From NCBI RefSeq assembly GCF_016859285.1, contig NC_053404.1:23342788-23406787 (forward strand): DNA of 64,000 bases. The letters run 5' to 3'. The notes under the pieces were generated by a model. The model had not been told where the DNA came from. It ran no database searches and saw only the letters and a list, made by a program, of their open reading frames with translations. Origin of the DNA: Xiphias gladius. Its lineage: Eukaryota; Chordata; Actinopteri; Istiophoriformes; Xiphiidae. Shown in pieces: positions 55,201 through 64,000 of the stretch. Position 1 is the first letter of the stretch, and each line of letters starts with the position of its first letter. Position numbers and translations under genes: made by a program.

Positions 55201-57196
55201 TATAAAAACATAACCAGAGAAAATACAAGTTAACAGTTAAATGAATAACTAAAATGTGAAATTTTGTGATTTCTTAAAAAAAATACTCATAAACTAAACA
55301 TAGTTTGTTTGGAGGCTATAGTCCATCATTTTTCACTTAGTTTTGTTCAGGATTTTAGAAACACCTAACTCCAAAAATCATTTTCTTAGGAAGAGAAACT
55401 TAATAACAGACAGAATGTTTTTAATCAACATAATCAGACGTGTTTATTGAATGCATCTGCGAGGTGACACAAATGTCGATAACTGATCAATAATCTAACA
55501 TATTTCCGTTGAACAGACTCAGTGTTCAAACTAAAAAGAAGCTGAGTCCAGAATCTTCTGGCAGAACTACATCCTCCGGACTCCAGACTATAGCCTCCAA
55601 CCAAACTGCACATTTTCTGAGTATTAAAACAAATGAATAAAGAAACACGTTCATTCGTTTAGCTATTTAAAGATGTTTCCTGACATCATGATCTAAATAA
55701 AGATTTAAACCTTGTCTTCGCTGACACGTGCATCATTGTGTTGGATAATGAATCTCTTTAATTTAATTTATTTTTATGTTACTTTTTACAAGCCTACTTT
55801 TTCTATTGGTATCAATAGAAAGTAGCAATATTATCATATTTTCAGTTGTATTGTTATAATCCTGGTCCTTGTTCAACTGAAACATGTTCAGTTTAGAATT
55901 ACATTGGATTATTGCTAAATTATCAGCATGTTGTCACTGGTTTTGCATTATGCTGATAAAAAATGATCCATCTGATGGTAGTTTCATTTAAGGGTCATTT
56001 TTTTAGCAGTTCAGGATTTTACAGTCCAGAGGGTCGACTCCTCCGGCAGAACTCCACCTGAGAAATGATGGATTTTTGCCTCAAACTAAACTGTGCATTT
56101 TCGTTTTCTTTTTGTATATAACATTGTTCAACTGTTATATTTTTTGTATATTTTATCTCCCTATGTAATGGTCTAAATGTTATTTCAAAGCTTCTCCACA
56201 CGCTCAGGTCTGTCAGTGTTTTGGATACTAAATTCATTTTAATTTATTTTGTTTTTGCCTTAATTTGGTCAAAAAATAAAACACGTGGAAACAATATTGT
56301 GATCGTCCTGCGTGTGAACTCCTCTTTTCCCTCGAGAGATGTCGGAATATGGCCTCCAACCAAACTCTGTGCTTTTTTTTGGACTATTTAAGAAAACCAT
56401 TCATTCAACTCTTCAGGTACGTTTACTGTAAACAGTTTCTGTTGGGATCAAAATCTTAGTCTAAAGCTTCTCCTCGCTGTCTAGTATGTAACTCTTTTAG
56501 ATAACAAATGCATATTAATTTATTTTAATTTAATTGGCATTTTTTCTAATATCGGTCAACTCAAAAATATTTATTCTGTATATAAACGCGTCTTCATTGT
56601 TTTAACCCCACAAATTCCCAAAGAAATGGTGTACTACAGCCTCCAGCCAAACTCTGTACAATTTTTAGAGTATTTAAGAAAATCCCATCTGATTTAACTG
56701 TTCATTTCTATGTTCTGTATAATCATGTCCTCACGTTAGGACTGAATGTGGTTTTCAAGCTTCACTGTCAACAGTGTCGACAACTCTGTATTTTTCCTGT
56801 TTCTTTCTGTTTAGCGACGTTTAGTCTGAAACGTGTGAGCGTCAGTTTGTGTTTTTCTGTGAAGAATCGATCTTCAACTAAATAAAGACGAGATTTCAAC
56901 TGAATCTGCCAAAAGATCTGACGAATTTAAATTCGGGTGAGAACGGACCTGAGATCAGTTTGTGGTTGATTCGCATAAGCTCAAAGATATTTCGAGTTAA
57001 AGAAAGTTCAGCTAAACTCCACGTATTGATCAGTAGATTCACCCGGTCTCTGGCTTTCTGTATCGATCAGTTATCGACCAGTTATCCATCCGTTTGTTGT
57101 TACCTGCGGCAGTTTCGGGTCGTTGATGTCCCACGTTAACTTCATCCCGACTGAACACACACAGTCCGTCTCTTCCCGCTCCTCAGCCCGTGACAT
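49222..57196 (-). CDS. gcm2: GCM-family transcription factor Gcm2 (8 exons)
   Basis: Nuclear DNA-binding regulator. In vertebrates GCM2 drives parathyroid, or gill/pharyngeal-arch, development; in zebrafish it also acts in acid-secreting ionocytes. Minus-strand exons: 57196-57104, 52015-51952, 51811-51623, 51544-51432, 51151-51026, 50937-50681, 50297-50060 and 49536-49222 (stop TGA). They total 1395 bp, giving 464 aa, all with GT-AG borders and matching phases. The zinc-containing GCM domain spans about residues 19-155 ([84 protein letters not shown]). A basic segment follows ([19 protein letters not shown]). The C-terminal transactivation part has YPCRYPG and [12 protein letters not shown], which match GCM2 rather than GCM1. 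Start: first ATG, placing the GCM domain close to the N terminus as in GCM2. A poly-Ser tract is present. Adjacency to sycp2l matches human GCM2-SYCP2L. Confidence 0.95.
49690..49965. repeat. GGGGACC/GACACACCT short repeat cluster in gcm2 intron 7
   Basis: Five or so copies, in both orientations, of phrases such as CTGGGGACCCTAAAGGAAGT and GACACACCTAACTCCT. They are similar to copies at 10.1 and 48.7 kb. Confidence 0.65.
50310..50660. repeat. Decayed repeat in gcm2 intron 6 (CAGGATCTGGTTTAAAC type)
   Basis: Words like TTTAGATTGTCA, GATCTCATTTAAACGGTTTA and CTGTCAGAATATTGTTTTAA recur every 35-50 bp. Matching words are present in intron 4 (51,230-51,425: ACTGTCAGGATCTGGTTC), suggesting an old array broken up by, or spread between, the two introns. 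Confidence 0.55.
51432..52015 (-). CDS. gcm2: gcm2 exons 2-4: core of the GCM DNA-binding domain
   Basis: Exon 2 (52015-51952) encodes [20 protein letters not shown]. Exon 3 (51811-51623) encodes the [20 protein letters not shown] segment through [11 protein letters not shown]. Exon 4 (51544-51432) encodes the Cys/His-rich zinc-binding CPSC and PCRGHSG region. Introns between them are 140 and 78 bp. All cysteines and histidines I expect in the second half of the domain are present. Confidence 0.93.
52020..53330. other. 3' part of gcm2 intron 1, no recognised element
   Basis: Nothing recognised other than short (GT)n at 52858-52879. Confidence 0.4.
53390..56790. repeat. Two oppositely oriented arrays of a ~290-bp satellite in gcm2 intron 1
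   Basis: A marker phrase, GCCTCCAACCAAACTCTGTA, recurs. In reverse orientation it appears near 54,420, 54,715, 55,010 and 55,300 (spacing about 290-300 bp). In forward orientation it appears near 55,585, 56,070, 56,350 and 56,635, plus 53,405. Flanking text also aligns within each set: AATAAATAATATGTGAAATTTTG in the reverse units, GAGTATTTAAGAAAATC and AAAGCTTCTCC in the forward units. The arrays therefore meet head to head near 55.4-55.5 kb. Confidence 0.8.
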
Positions 57197-57270
57197 GCTC
57201 CTGGTCCTGGTCCTGGTCCTGGTCTTGGTCTTGGTCCTGACCCTAATCCTGGTCCGGGTCCTGGTCCTCC
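57197..57270 (-). repeat. (AGGACC)n hexamer array in the gcm2 leader
   Basis: Read on the minus strand, about eight AGGACC/AAGACC units end at the codon before the gcm2 ATG. The ATG frame stays open upstream to a TAA near 57,315 without another ATG, so a Thr-Arg-rich extension is conceivable only with a non-AUG start or an upstream exon. Confidence 0.8.
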
Positions 57271-57639
57271 TCAGTCCTCCTGATGGTTCTGATCCGGATC
57301 CTTCAGCTTCCGTTTAACCTCCAGATTCAGTTAAGACAGAAAAAGATTTAAGGTAGAAACTGGATCAGACCTGAACCTGGAGTCCTCGAAATAACGAGTG
57401 TAGAAATAAAAAAATAAAAAAAAACTTTTAATCTGGAATTTTTCGAACGAGAAGCTGCTCAGAGTTTATTTCTACACATTAAACGTTAAAATCCCCGCGC
57501 GGCTCCTCCCGTCCCGACAGCGCGTGCAGCTCCGATGAGTCCCAGGTAGAAGTGAATGGACAGGTGAGACGGTCGCGATCCTCCGGAGAGGAGGGGGGAG
57601 GAGGAGGGTGCGTGGAGGGCGGTTGGTTGGATTTTAACC

Positions 57640-59056
57640 TGAATCAGAAAGAAAGATAGAAAGAAAAAAAGAAAGAAAGAGAAAGAAAGAAAGACAGGCA
57701 AAGAGAAAGGAAGGAAGGAAGGAAGAAGGGAAAATGAAACGAAGGAAGAAATGAAGGAAGAAAGGAATGAAGGAAGGAAGGGAGGGAGAACGAAAGGCAG
57801 GGAGAAAGAAAGGAAGGAAGGGAGGAAGGAAAAGTCTAAAAAAGGCAGAAGAAAGGGGAAGGAAAGAAAGAAAGAAAGGCAGAGAGAAAGGAAGGAAGGA
57901 AGGGAGAAAGGAAGGAAGGAAGAAGGAAGGAAGAAGGGAAAATGAAACGAAGGAAGAAATGAAGGAAGAAAGGAATGAAGGAAGGAAGGGAGGGAGAACG
58001 AAAGGCAGGGAGAAAGAAAGGAAGGAAGGGAGGAAGGAAAAGTCTAAAAAAGGCAGAAGAAAGGGGAAGGAAAGAAAGAAAGAAAGGCAGAGAGAAAGGA
58101 AGGAAGGAAGGGAGGAAGAAGGAAGGAAGGAAGAAATGAAGGAAGAAATGAAGGAAGAAAGGAATGAAGGAAGGAAGGAAGGAAGGAAAGAAAGAAAGAA
58201 AGGAAGGAGGAGAGAAAGGTCTAAAAAAGGCAGAAGAAAGGGGAAGGAAAGAAAGAAAGAAAGGCAGAGAGAAAGGAAGGAAGGAAGAAGGGAAAATGAA
58301 AGGAAGGAAGAAATGAAGGAAGAAAGGAATGAAGGGAGGAAGGAAGGAAGGAAGGAAGGAAGGGAGAAAGGAAGGAAGAAAGGAAGGAAGAAGGGAAAAT
58401 GAAAGGAAGGAAGAAATGAAGGAAGAAAGGAATGAAGGGAGAAAGGAAGGAAGGAAGGAAGGAAAGAAAGAAAGAAAGACAGGCGGAGAGAAAGGAAGGA
58501 AGGAAGGAAGGGAGAAAGGAAGGAAGGAAGAAAGGAAGGAAGGAAGGAAGAAGGGAAAATGAAACGAAGGAAGAAATGAAGGAACAAAGGAATGAAGGAA
58601 GGAAGGGAGGGAGAACGAAAGGCAGGGAGAAAGAAAGGAAGGAAGGGAGGAAGGAAAAGTCTAAAAAAGGCAGAAGAAAGGGGAAGGAAAGAAAGAAAGA
58701 AAGACAGGCAGAGAAAGGAAGGAAGGAAGAAGGGAAAATGAAAGGAAGGAAGAAATGAAGGAAGAAAGGAATGAAGGAAGGAAGGGAGGGAGAACGAAAG
58801 GCAGGGAGAAAGAAAAGGAAGGAAGGAAAGAAAGAAAGACAGGCAGAAGAAAGGGGAAGGAAAGAAAGAAAGAAAGACAGGCAGAGAAAGGAAGGAAGGA
58901 AGAAGGGAAAATGAAAGGAAGGAAGAAATGAAGGAAGAAAGGAATGAAGGGAGGAAGGAAGGAAGGGGAAGGAAAGAAAGAAAGAAAGACAGGCGGAGAG
59001 AAAGGAAGGAAGGAAGGAAGGAAGGAAGGAAGGGAGAAAGGGAGGAAGAAACAACA
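57640..59056. repeat. GGAA/GAAA polypurine tract, 1.4 kb
   Basis: Continuous purine-rich DNA built of GGAA, GAAA and GGGAA tetramers. Longer period blocks are visible: a GAAGGAAGAAATGAAGGAAG segment and an AAAAGTCTAAAAAAGGCAGA segment recur several times, roughly 150-250 bp apart, showing higher-order duplication. It lies about 450 bp upstream of the gcm2 start codon. The frames of up to 479 aa (Phe-Leu-Pro-Ser repeats or Lys-Glu-Gly repeats) are products of the repeat. Confidence 0.97.
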
Positions 59057-59189
59057 ACAATAACAATAATCATAATAATAATTTATTATTGATCAGTTGA
59101 TCAGAAACATCATGACGACAGTTTGGGGATACAAGATTTCTGTCAGATCGATTCATTTGTTGTTTGTACGTGAACTGTATATGTTGTGT

Positions 59190-59390
59190 ATTAGTTGTGT
59201 ATATGTTGTGTATATGTTGTGTATATGTTGTGTATAAGTTGTGTATATGTTGTGTAAATGTTGTGTATTAGTTGTGTCTATGTTGTGTATTAGTTGTGTA
59301 TATGTTGTGTATTAGTTGTGTATTAGTTGTGTATATGTTGTGTATTAGTTGTGTATATGTTGTGTATTAGTTGTGTATATGTCGGTGAGT
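59190..59390. repeat. TTGTGTATATG / TTGTGTATTAG minisatellite
   Basis: About 18 tandem 11-bp units with two main variants in mixed order. Confidence 0.95.
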
Positions 59391-59480
59391 GTGTTCCTGA
59401 TGTTTCTGCAGTTTCTTCACGTTTTTAATGTTTCAGGTTTTAAAGCTGCTGATTCAGAGAAACACACACACCTGTTCACC

Positions 59481-59532
<52 letters not shown>

Positions 59533-59535
59533 GTG
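59481..59535. repeat. (GT)n microsatellite
   Basis: About 50 bp of GT units. Confidence 0.96.
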
Positions 59536-59667
59536 TAAACACTTCCGTGTTTCTCCCAAAACAAACAAACTCATTAGTCATCAATTAGAGGACGAGAGGC
59601 GGCTTCTACCTGACGACCTGTTCACCTGTCTGTTCCTTAACACTCACCTCTACTGGGGCATCACAGT

Positions 59668-60354
59668 AACTCGGGGCCTGAACTACGAGGCCAGTTCAAC
59701 AAACCCGGGATCTTGGTCTTATCTGGCTCCACTGAGCCCGAGAACCGGAACATGTCGGCGGTTATCGGCTCGGTGAGTCAACCGAGGTTGTCGCGCGCTC
59801 ACGTGAAAGGGGCGGTGCTTACAGCGGTTGACCAATCACAGACACGGACAGGTCCACGGGCGGCGGAGCGGCAAATTTCACGAACAAAGAGAAAAGTAGA
59901 ATATGAGACAAATACGAAGAAGTTAAACACACGACTCAGGCCGAAAGCAGCAGCTGGGAAGCGGAATAAAAATAAATATAAAAGAGCAATTCAGAGCAGT
60001 AGGTAGACTGACTTCCGTGTCTTATAAGTACAACAGGTACAAGGCTTCAGAGCTTCGGTCAGTCTCTGTCGTGGCATGAGATCTGTAGCCGAAACCACGA
60101 TGACAGGGAAAAAATGAGATGAAGAAGACGTGGGGGGGGACCAGGCTCCTACACAGGGGTCCAGTCCTGCTGAGGAGCTGGTCCCTCTGCACCGATCAGG
60201 GTCGCTCATATAAGAATCCTCAGGGACAGACAAAGGGGTTTGCTGTTCTCATGAGTTACCATGGCGATGTGCCCCGGTAGGAAGGGAACCACCGGGGGTT
60301 GAACCTGAAGTTACCTCGCAAACCCCAGATCCCGCTTCGTAGTACAGGTCTCTG
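59668..60354. mobile_element. Foldback/MITE-type element with CTGTACTACGAAGC ends
   Basis: The left end GGCCTGAACTACGAGGCC (about 59676) and the inverse complement of the right end (AGAGACCTGTACTACGAAGC, about 60336-60355) are imperfect inverted repeats followed by similar subterminal text (AACAAACCCGGGATCTTGG versus GGGATCTGGGGTTTGCGAGG). This end sequence is very common in teleosts. The interior (59,750-59,870) is CpG-rich, with CACGTG, GGGGCGG and CCAATCA boxes and an ATG-TCGGCGGTTATC-GTGAGT that could be mistaken for, or act as, a first exon and promoter. Confidence 0.55.
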
Positions 60355-60369
60355 GTCTATCCCCTATGG

Positions 60370-60440
60370 ATGACGGCCTCCGACCAAACTCTATACAATT
60401 TTCTGAGTATTTAAAGAAATTACAAACAGTCACACTTTAT
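60370..60440 (+). repeat. Solitary copy of the gcm2-intron satellite
   Basis: GGCCTCCGACCAAACTCTAT followed by ACAATTTTCTGAGTATTTAA matches the marker portion of the ~290-bp units in gcm2 intron 1. Confidence 0.7.
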
Positions 60441-60444
60441 TTAT

Positions 60445-62358
60445 CACCCCTTCACAACCACACATTATTTTAAATGGATATTTGGAGTCGGATGTTTATT
60501 AAGAAGTCACCACATTCATTTCCAGACCAGCGGGCTGACAGGGTGTATGATGTAAGGTGTGTTTAACCATCCAACCTGCACAGGCTCATTGGATCTTCTA
60601 TTTAGTGTGAGAGAGTCGGATTATTTACACCAAATAACCTCAAATATTTAGCTGAATAGACCAGAAAAGTAGATAAAAGGCATGTAGTCTCGTCCTCATA
60701 CCTGACGGTGGAGAAGGCAGTTTGAAACAACATTTGAACTAACATGGACAAAACAAAAGAAGTGTAATTTGTAAAACTGTCAGAAAATTCAACTGAGTTT
60801 GCTTGGTGGCTGGTTAAAAAATGAATGAAATGAATGAAGACACTATTTCTTTATGTCCTCCGACTGTTTTAATGATATACAGACAGTTCATGTGTCAGAT
60901 TCAACTGTTTCTTATTGATACTTTATCGGTTATTGTGAATTATATGATGCATTAAAGTCAGCTGGGAAAACTGAGGCTATGTTGTCAGAACAAACTGCAT
61001 TTATATGTCATCTTAAAAACCCTCAGTAAAACGGAGAACGAGATGTTGTTTGACCGATTAAAGTTATTTCCTGCGGTTTGATGAAGTTAAATAACGCTGA
61101 TAACCCTCCGCTGCTGTTGGCACTATTTTCTCTCCGCTCTGATGAGTTAATTGGCGGCATCTGTGCGAGCTCCAGACTCATCGACATAAGAGAAGAGACA
61201 CGATGGTAAATATTAAACTCGGTTTATCCGGCTCAGAGGAAACATTTACTGATTTATTTTAATTTTGTATCAGAAAACGGAAAACAACCCTTTTTTTCTG
61301 CTGAAGTTATTCCTCAGAAAATAACGTGAGTGAATTAAATGTGAGGTCAGTTCACATCATTTAAGGATGTTTTTTTTTTTTTTTTTTTTTAAATGTGTTT
61401 AACATTATCTCAGTCTGTACCGTTAAAGTTCCCAACACAGTAGGTGTAAATCATCTGCATTAAATCCGACATGTGTTTATTATGTTATAAAAATTAAATA
61501 AATGGCATCGTTTGGATTTAATCTGTTGGTCTGAACAGTTTCTAAAATGTGTTAAACAGCTGGGTCCTCTCGGCCTCCGCAGCTGTTTCTGTGATTTTTG
61601 TCCACCACACCCCTCTGTCACGCAATGCAGACTGCAGCGCCCCCTGGCGTCTATCTGCAGGAAGTCACTCACCAAAATGAAATGCCTCCTGCTGTTAAGG
61701 TCCAGATAAAAACATAATTTAACGTGTTTATAATGAGAATTTTTTAATCCAACAGAGAAAAACAGCTTCTTCATTAAACGTCTTCAGTTCAAACAGTGAA
61801 TACTGTAATTATGTTTATCTAAATGCAGCAAAGGAAATGAAAGTGCAGGAGATTAAGTTTGTTAATTGACAGTGTGCTAATCAGTTTATTATATCCAACA
61901 GATTAAACATTTGAAGATTTATTTTCATAACTTATATTATTTTTTAAATTTTTATTCTGGGTTTTGGGCTACGCATTTTTGTATTGTATTTATATGATGT
62001 GTTTATGTGCTGAGAGAGAGAGGAAGGAAGGAAATCCAAGTAGAGCAGTCGCCCTCTGAGGCCTCTGTGTCTTATTCTGACATTTTCCAGTCAAAACAAA
62101 CTGAGTCTTAAATCGCTCTAAAGTTGAATGAAGTTTGGTGCACTGGGGTTTAAGGATAAGAGGACATTTGGTACAAATTACTCATCAGGATTCATGATGT
62201 TGTCATAAGAGTTATTTTGAAGACAATGATGACATGCAATGTCATGATAGTTTCAAAATAAAAGTTCAGACATAATTAATGATCAGTTTATTAAACAAAA
62301 AAGAGGAAAAAATGTGACGGCTTTTTGTTTACGTGTGTGTGTTTGTTTCTGTGTGAAC

Positions 62359-62360
<2 letters not shown>
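60445..62360. other. Gene-free gcm2-sycp2l spacer
   Basis: AT-rich, with a T-run at 61369-61391. No exon or named repeat is supported. sycp2l 5' UTR exons, if any, are not identifiable. Confidence 0.45.

Positions 62361-62363
<3 letters not shown>

Positions 62364-62417
<54 letters not shown>
62364..62417. repeat. (GT)n microsatellite at the sycp2l exon border
   Basis: About 54 bp of GT ending 9 bp before the AG at 62425-62426 that opens the exon with the sycp2l ATG. Only TCAGTTTCAG lies between, so the repeat takes the place of the usual polypyrimidine tract. Confidence 0.95.
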
Positions 62418-62418
<1 letters not shown>

Positions 62419-62426
62419 AGTTTCAG

Positions 62427-64000
62427 GTCCAGATGGAGGACTGTTTGCTCCGTGGAGACTCGTCTCATCTGGTTTCTCTGCTTCACTATGAAGGACTGAC
62501 CAGCACCACCCTCACCAGACTGGACCAGCTGGTCACCAAGGTAACAGGGTAGGGCGGTCACCATGGAAATGGGTGTGGGCCTGTTTTACCATCTGTGAAT
62601 GAGAACCCTGTGTGGTTGTTGTTTTTGTTTCCCTCTCTACAGGATCTGTGTGGATCTGCTTTCAGCAGAGTCCTGGTTGTGTTGAAGTCTTTAGAGATTC
62701 TGTCAGAGAACAGAGACGACCTTCAGACGCTCATAAACCACGGACTGCCTGCAAAAGTAATCTGTAATCTTTTCATTTTTAATATGTAATAATCTAGTAA
62801 AGTAATCTGTAATCTAGTTGTACTATACTAGTGATAATCTATTCTATGTCCTTTGTAATCAGTAAAACACTGTCTAGTAACAAACAACAATACACAATGT
62901 TTGTTCATTGTTGGTTGTTTATTGGTTACTGTGTAGGTGTTGTTTATTGTCTGTTATCTATTTGATATTGTTTACTCTTTGTTTACCATGTAGGAGTTTT
63001 TAATTCTTTATTTGTTGTTTAGGTTTTGTTGTTTATTCTTTGTTTAATGTGTAGGTGTTGTTGCTCATTGTTTTGTTTTTTTTATTATTTGCTTCTTCAC
63101 TGTGTAGATGTTGTTGTTTATTGTTGTTTATTCTTTGTTTAATGTGTAGGTGTTGTTTGTTTTGTTGTTGTTGTTGTTTGTTCTTGTAGTTGGTGTTGTG
63201 GTTTGAAGCTGTCCGTGACCTGCTGACCTCTGACTTCCACAAAAGCTCTGCCCCCTTGCTGAGCCTGACTGAGGAGTTCTATGACTACTTCCTGGTGAGG
63301 AACATGCTGGGAATTAAGTCTCCAGCTGTTTTAGTCACATGTTCCTTGTTCATGTCACCTGACCACCGTACAGGTCAGCTCAGTCTTTCAGCCCATCAGG
63401 ACTCACCGTCCAGCCCATCTAGGTAAGGTTCGGTCACATGACTGTACTGTGAATTACAACGGCCCCACAGGGACCTGATGTGGATCAGACAGCAGGGTTT
63501 GTGGTCAACAGGTATCCCTCCACATCTCAGTGAGCTCTGCACAGGGACGGACAGGTGAAGTCTCAGCAGCCCATCTTATGGGCAGACATTGCTCACGTCA
63601 TCCTTGGCTCCGCCTGGACGAACACTACAGACCAGTCTAAGGTATCTTGGGGAAACCGGTCCATGTCCAGCTTGGCGTTCATGGACCTGCAGAGGGTTTA
63701 TTACGTGGGCTGGTACTTGCCTGCCCTTTCAGCCGATACGTGTGACGGTGTCCTGGGTGGCGGACGATGTGGTGGACACAGAATAAAAGGAAAAAGAGGC
63801 ATCTGTTTCAAAGCTTTTACCCTGTCTCCTCCTGGTTTAAGACTTGGTTTGTGTTTGTAGGACCTGTGACTGTGACGTGGGAACCAAACGTATCGTCACT
63901 CTCTGACCAAACCTTGGTTCCGGAGAGGTGCTGCTAATGTCTAAACCACGACATATCAGACCTGAAACTGGATCAGTTCTGTTTGATAAACACACATGTT
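62427..64000 (+). CDS. sycp2l: Synaptonemal complex protein 2-like, N-terminal exons (partial)
   Basis: Three consecutive phase-0 exons: 62427-62540 (ATG at 62433), 62643-62756 and 63190-63294, with GT-AG borders. They encode MEDCLLRGDSSHLVSLLHYE, then DLCGSAFSRVLVVLKSLEIL ending LINHGLPAK, then VLWFEAVRDLLTS and SLTEEFYDYFL. This is the helical, armadillo-like N-terminal domain of the SYCP2/SYCP2L family, whose human form has the same order of a recruited-length helix pair, a hydrophobic GL-x-x-K(M/V)-WFE segment and an acidic L-x-E-x-(F/L)-x-D block. SYCP2 relatives organise meiotic chromosome axes; SYCP2L acts in oocytes. The next exon is not certain: a possible one at 63375-63421 (donor GTAAGG) has no clear family match. 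The gene continues past the window. Adjacency to gcm2 supports the call. A further upstream coding exon is possible. Confidence 0.85.

Noticed and set aside
57123-57317. LVLVLVL-rich plus-strand frame as a membrane peptide
   Set aside because: It is the complement of the AGGACC array in the gcm2 leader.
57634-59073. Long open frames (up to 479 aa) on both strands
   Set aside because: They are read-outs of the GGAA/GAAA polypurine tract (FLPSFLPSF and KEGRKEGRK repeats) with no domain or splice context.
63555-63860. 101-aa plus-strand frame after the sycp2l exons as a further exon
   Set aside because: No SYCP2-family similarity, no consistent splice phase, and a composition like repeat DNA.

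Overview
This window is vertebrate nuclear DNA, almost certainly from a percomorph-type teleost. The evidence is: introns with GT-AG junctions; very dense (CA/GT)n, (GA)n and minisatellite arrays; tRNA-derived SINE, Tc1, LINE and MITE debris of kinds common in fish; a fish-type NLRC3-like receptor (N-terminal peptide repeats, RING, FISNA, NACHT and 174-bp LRR exons); and the gcm2-sycp2l neighbourhood that is conserved among vertebrates. There is no operon structure, CRISPR array or prokaryotic gene. All exon edges were worked out by hand from reading frame and splice signals. The three internally complete gene models (lrrc30-like, NLRC3-like, gcm2) each sum to a whole number of codons, which is an internal check.

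Layout. 1-2.05 kb: (GA)n tract, AT-rich DNA and a small CpG-richer segment with no certain gene. 2.06-2.15 kb: Tc1 transposase remnant. 2.38-8.96 kb, minus strand: an eight-exon LRRC30-like leucine-rich-repeat gene whose introns hold two LINE reverse-transcriptase fragments and a decayed minisatellite. 9-19 kb: no confident gene, but a (CA)n tract, a TTAA-flanked MITE, tRNA-like fragments and a duplicated 80-bp segment. 19.06-27.75 kb, plus strand: the NLRC3-like gene. 28-49 kb: gene-poor and repeat-rich, with one isolated exon-like block (28.89-29.10 kb, minus), a 21-bp minisatellite (35 kb), a 1.7-kb two-word satellite (39.2-40.9 kb) and a CAG/CTG-rich block (40.9-41.65 kb). 49.2-57.2 kb, minus: gcm2, eight exons, with an inverted pair of ~290-bp satellite arrays in intron 1. 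57.2-62.4 kb: divergent intergenic region with 1.4 kb of GGAA-rich polypurine DNA and a foldback element. 62.4-64 kb, plus: the 5' part of sycp2l, running off the window.

Functionally the genes are not a pathway. gcm2 is a developmental transcription factor (pharyngeal arch, parathyroid or gill, ionocytes). sycp2l is a meiotic chromosome-axis relative. The NLRC3-like gene is a cytosolic innate-immune NLR. The LRRC30-like protein has no established role. I found no clearly new biological system. The items most worth a second look are: the NLR RING finger that has lost a zinc ligand, the MITE that supplies a stop codon after the last NLR LRR exon, the inverted satellite arrays in gcm2 intron 1, the GGAA tract upstream of gcm2, the (GT)n tract against the first visible sycp2l splice acceptor, and the unassigned 210-bp exon-like block.
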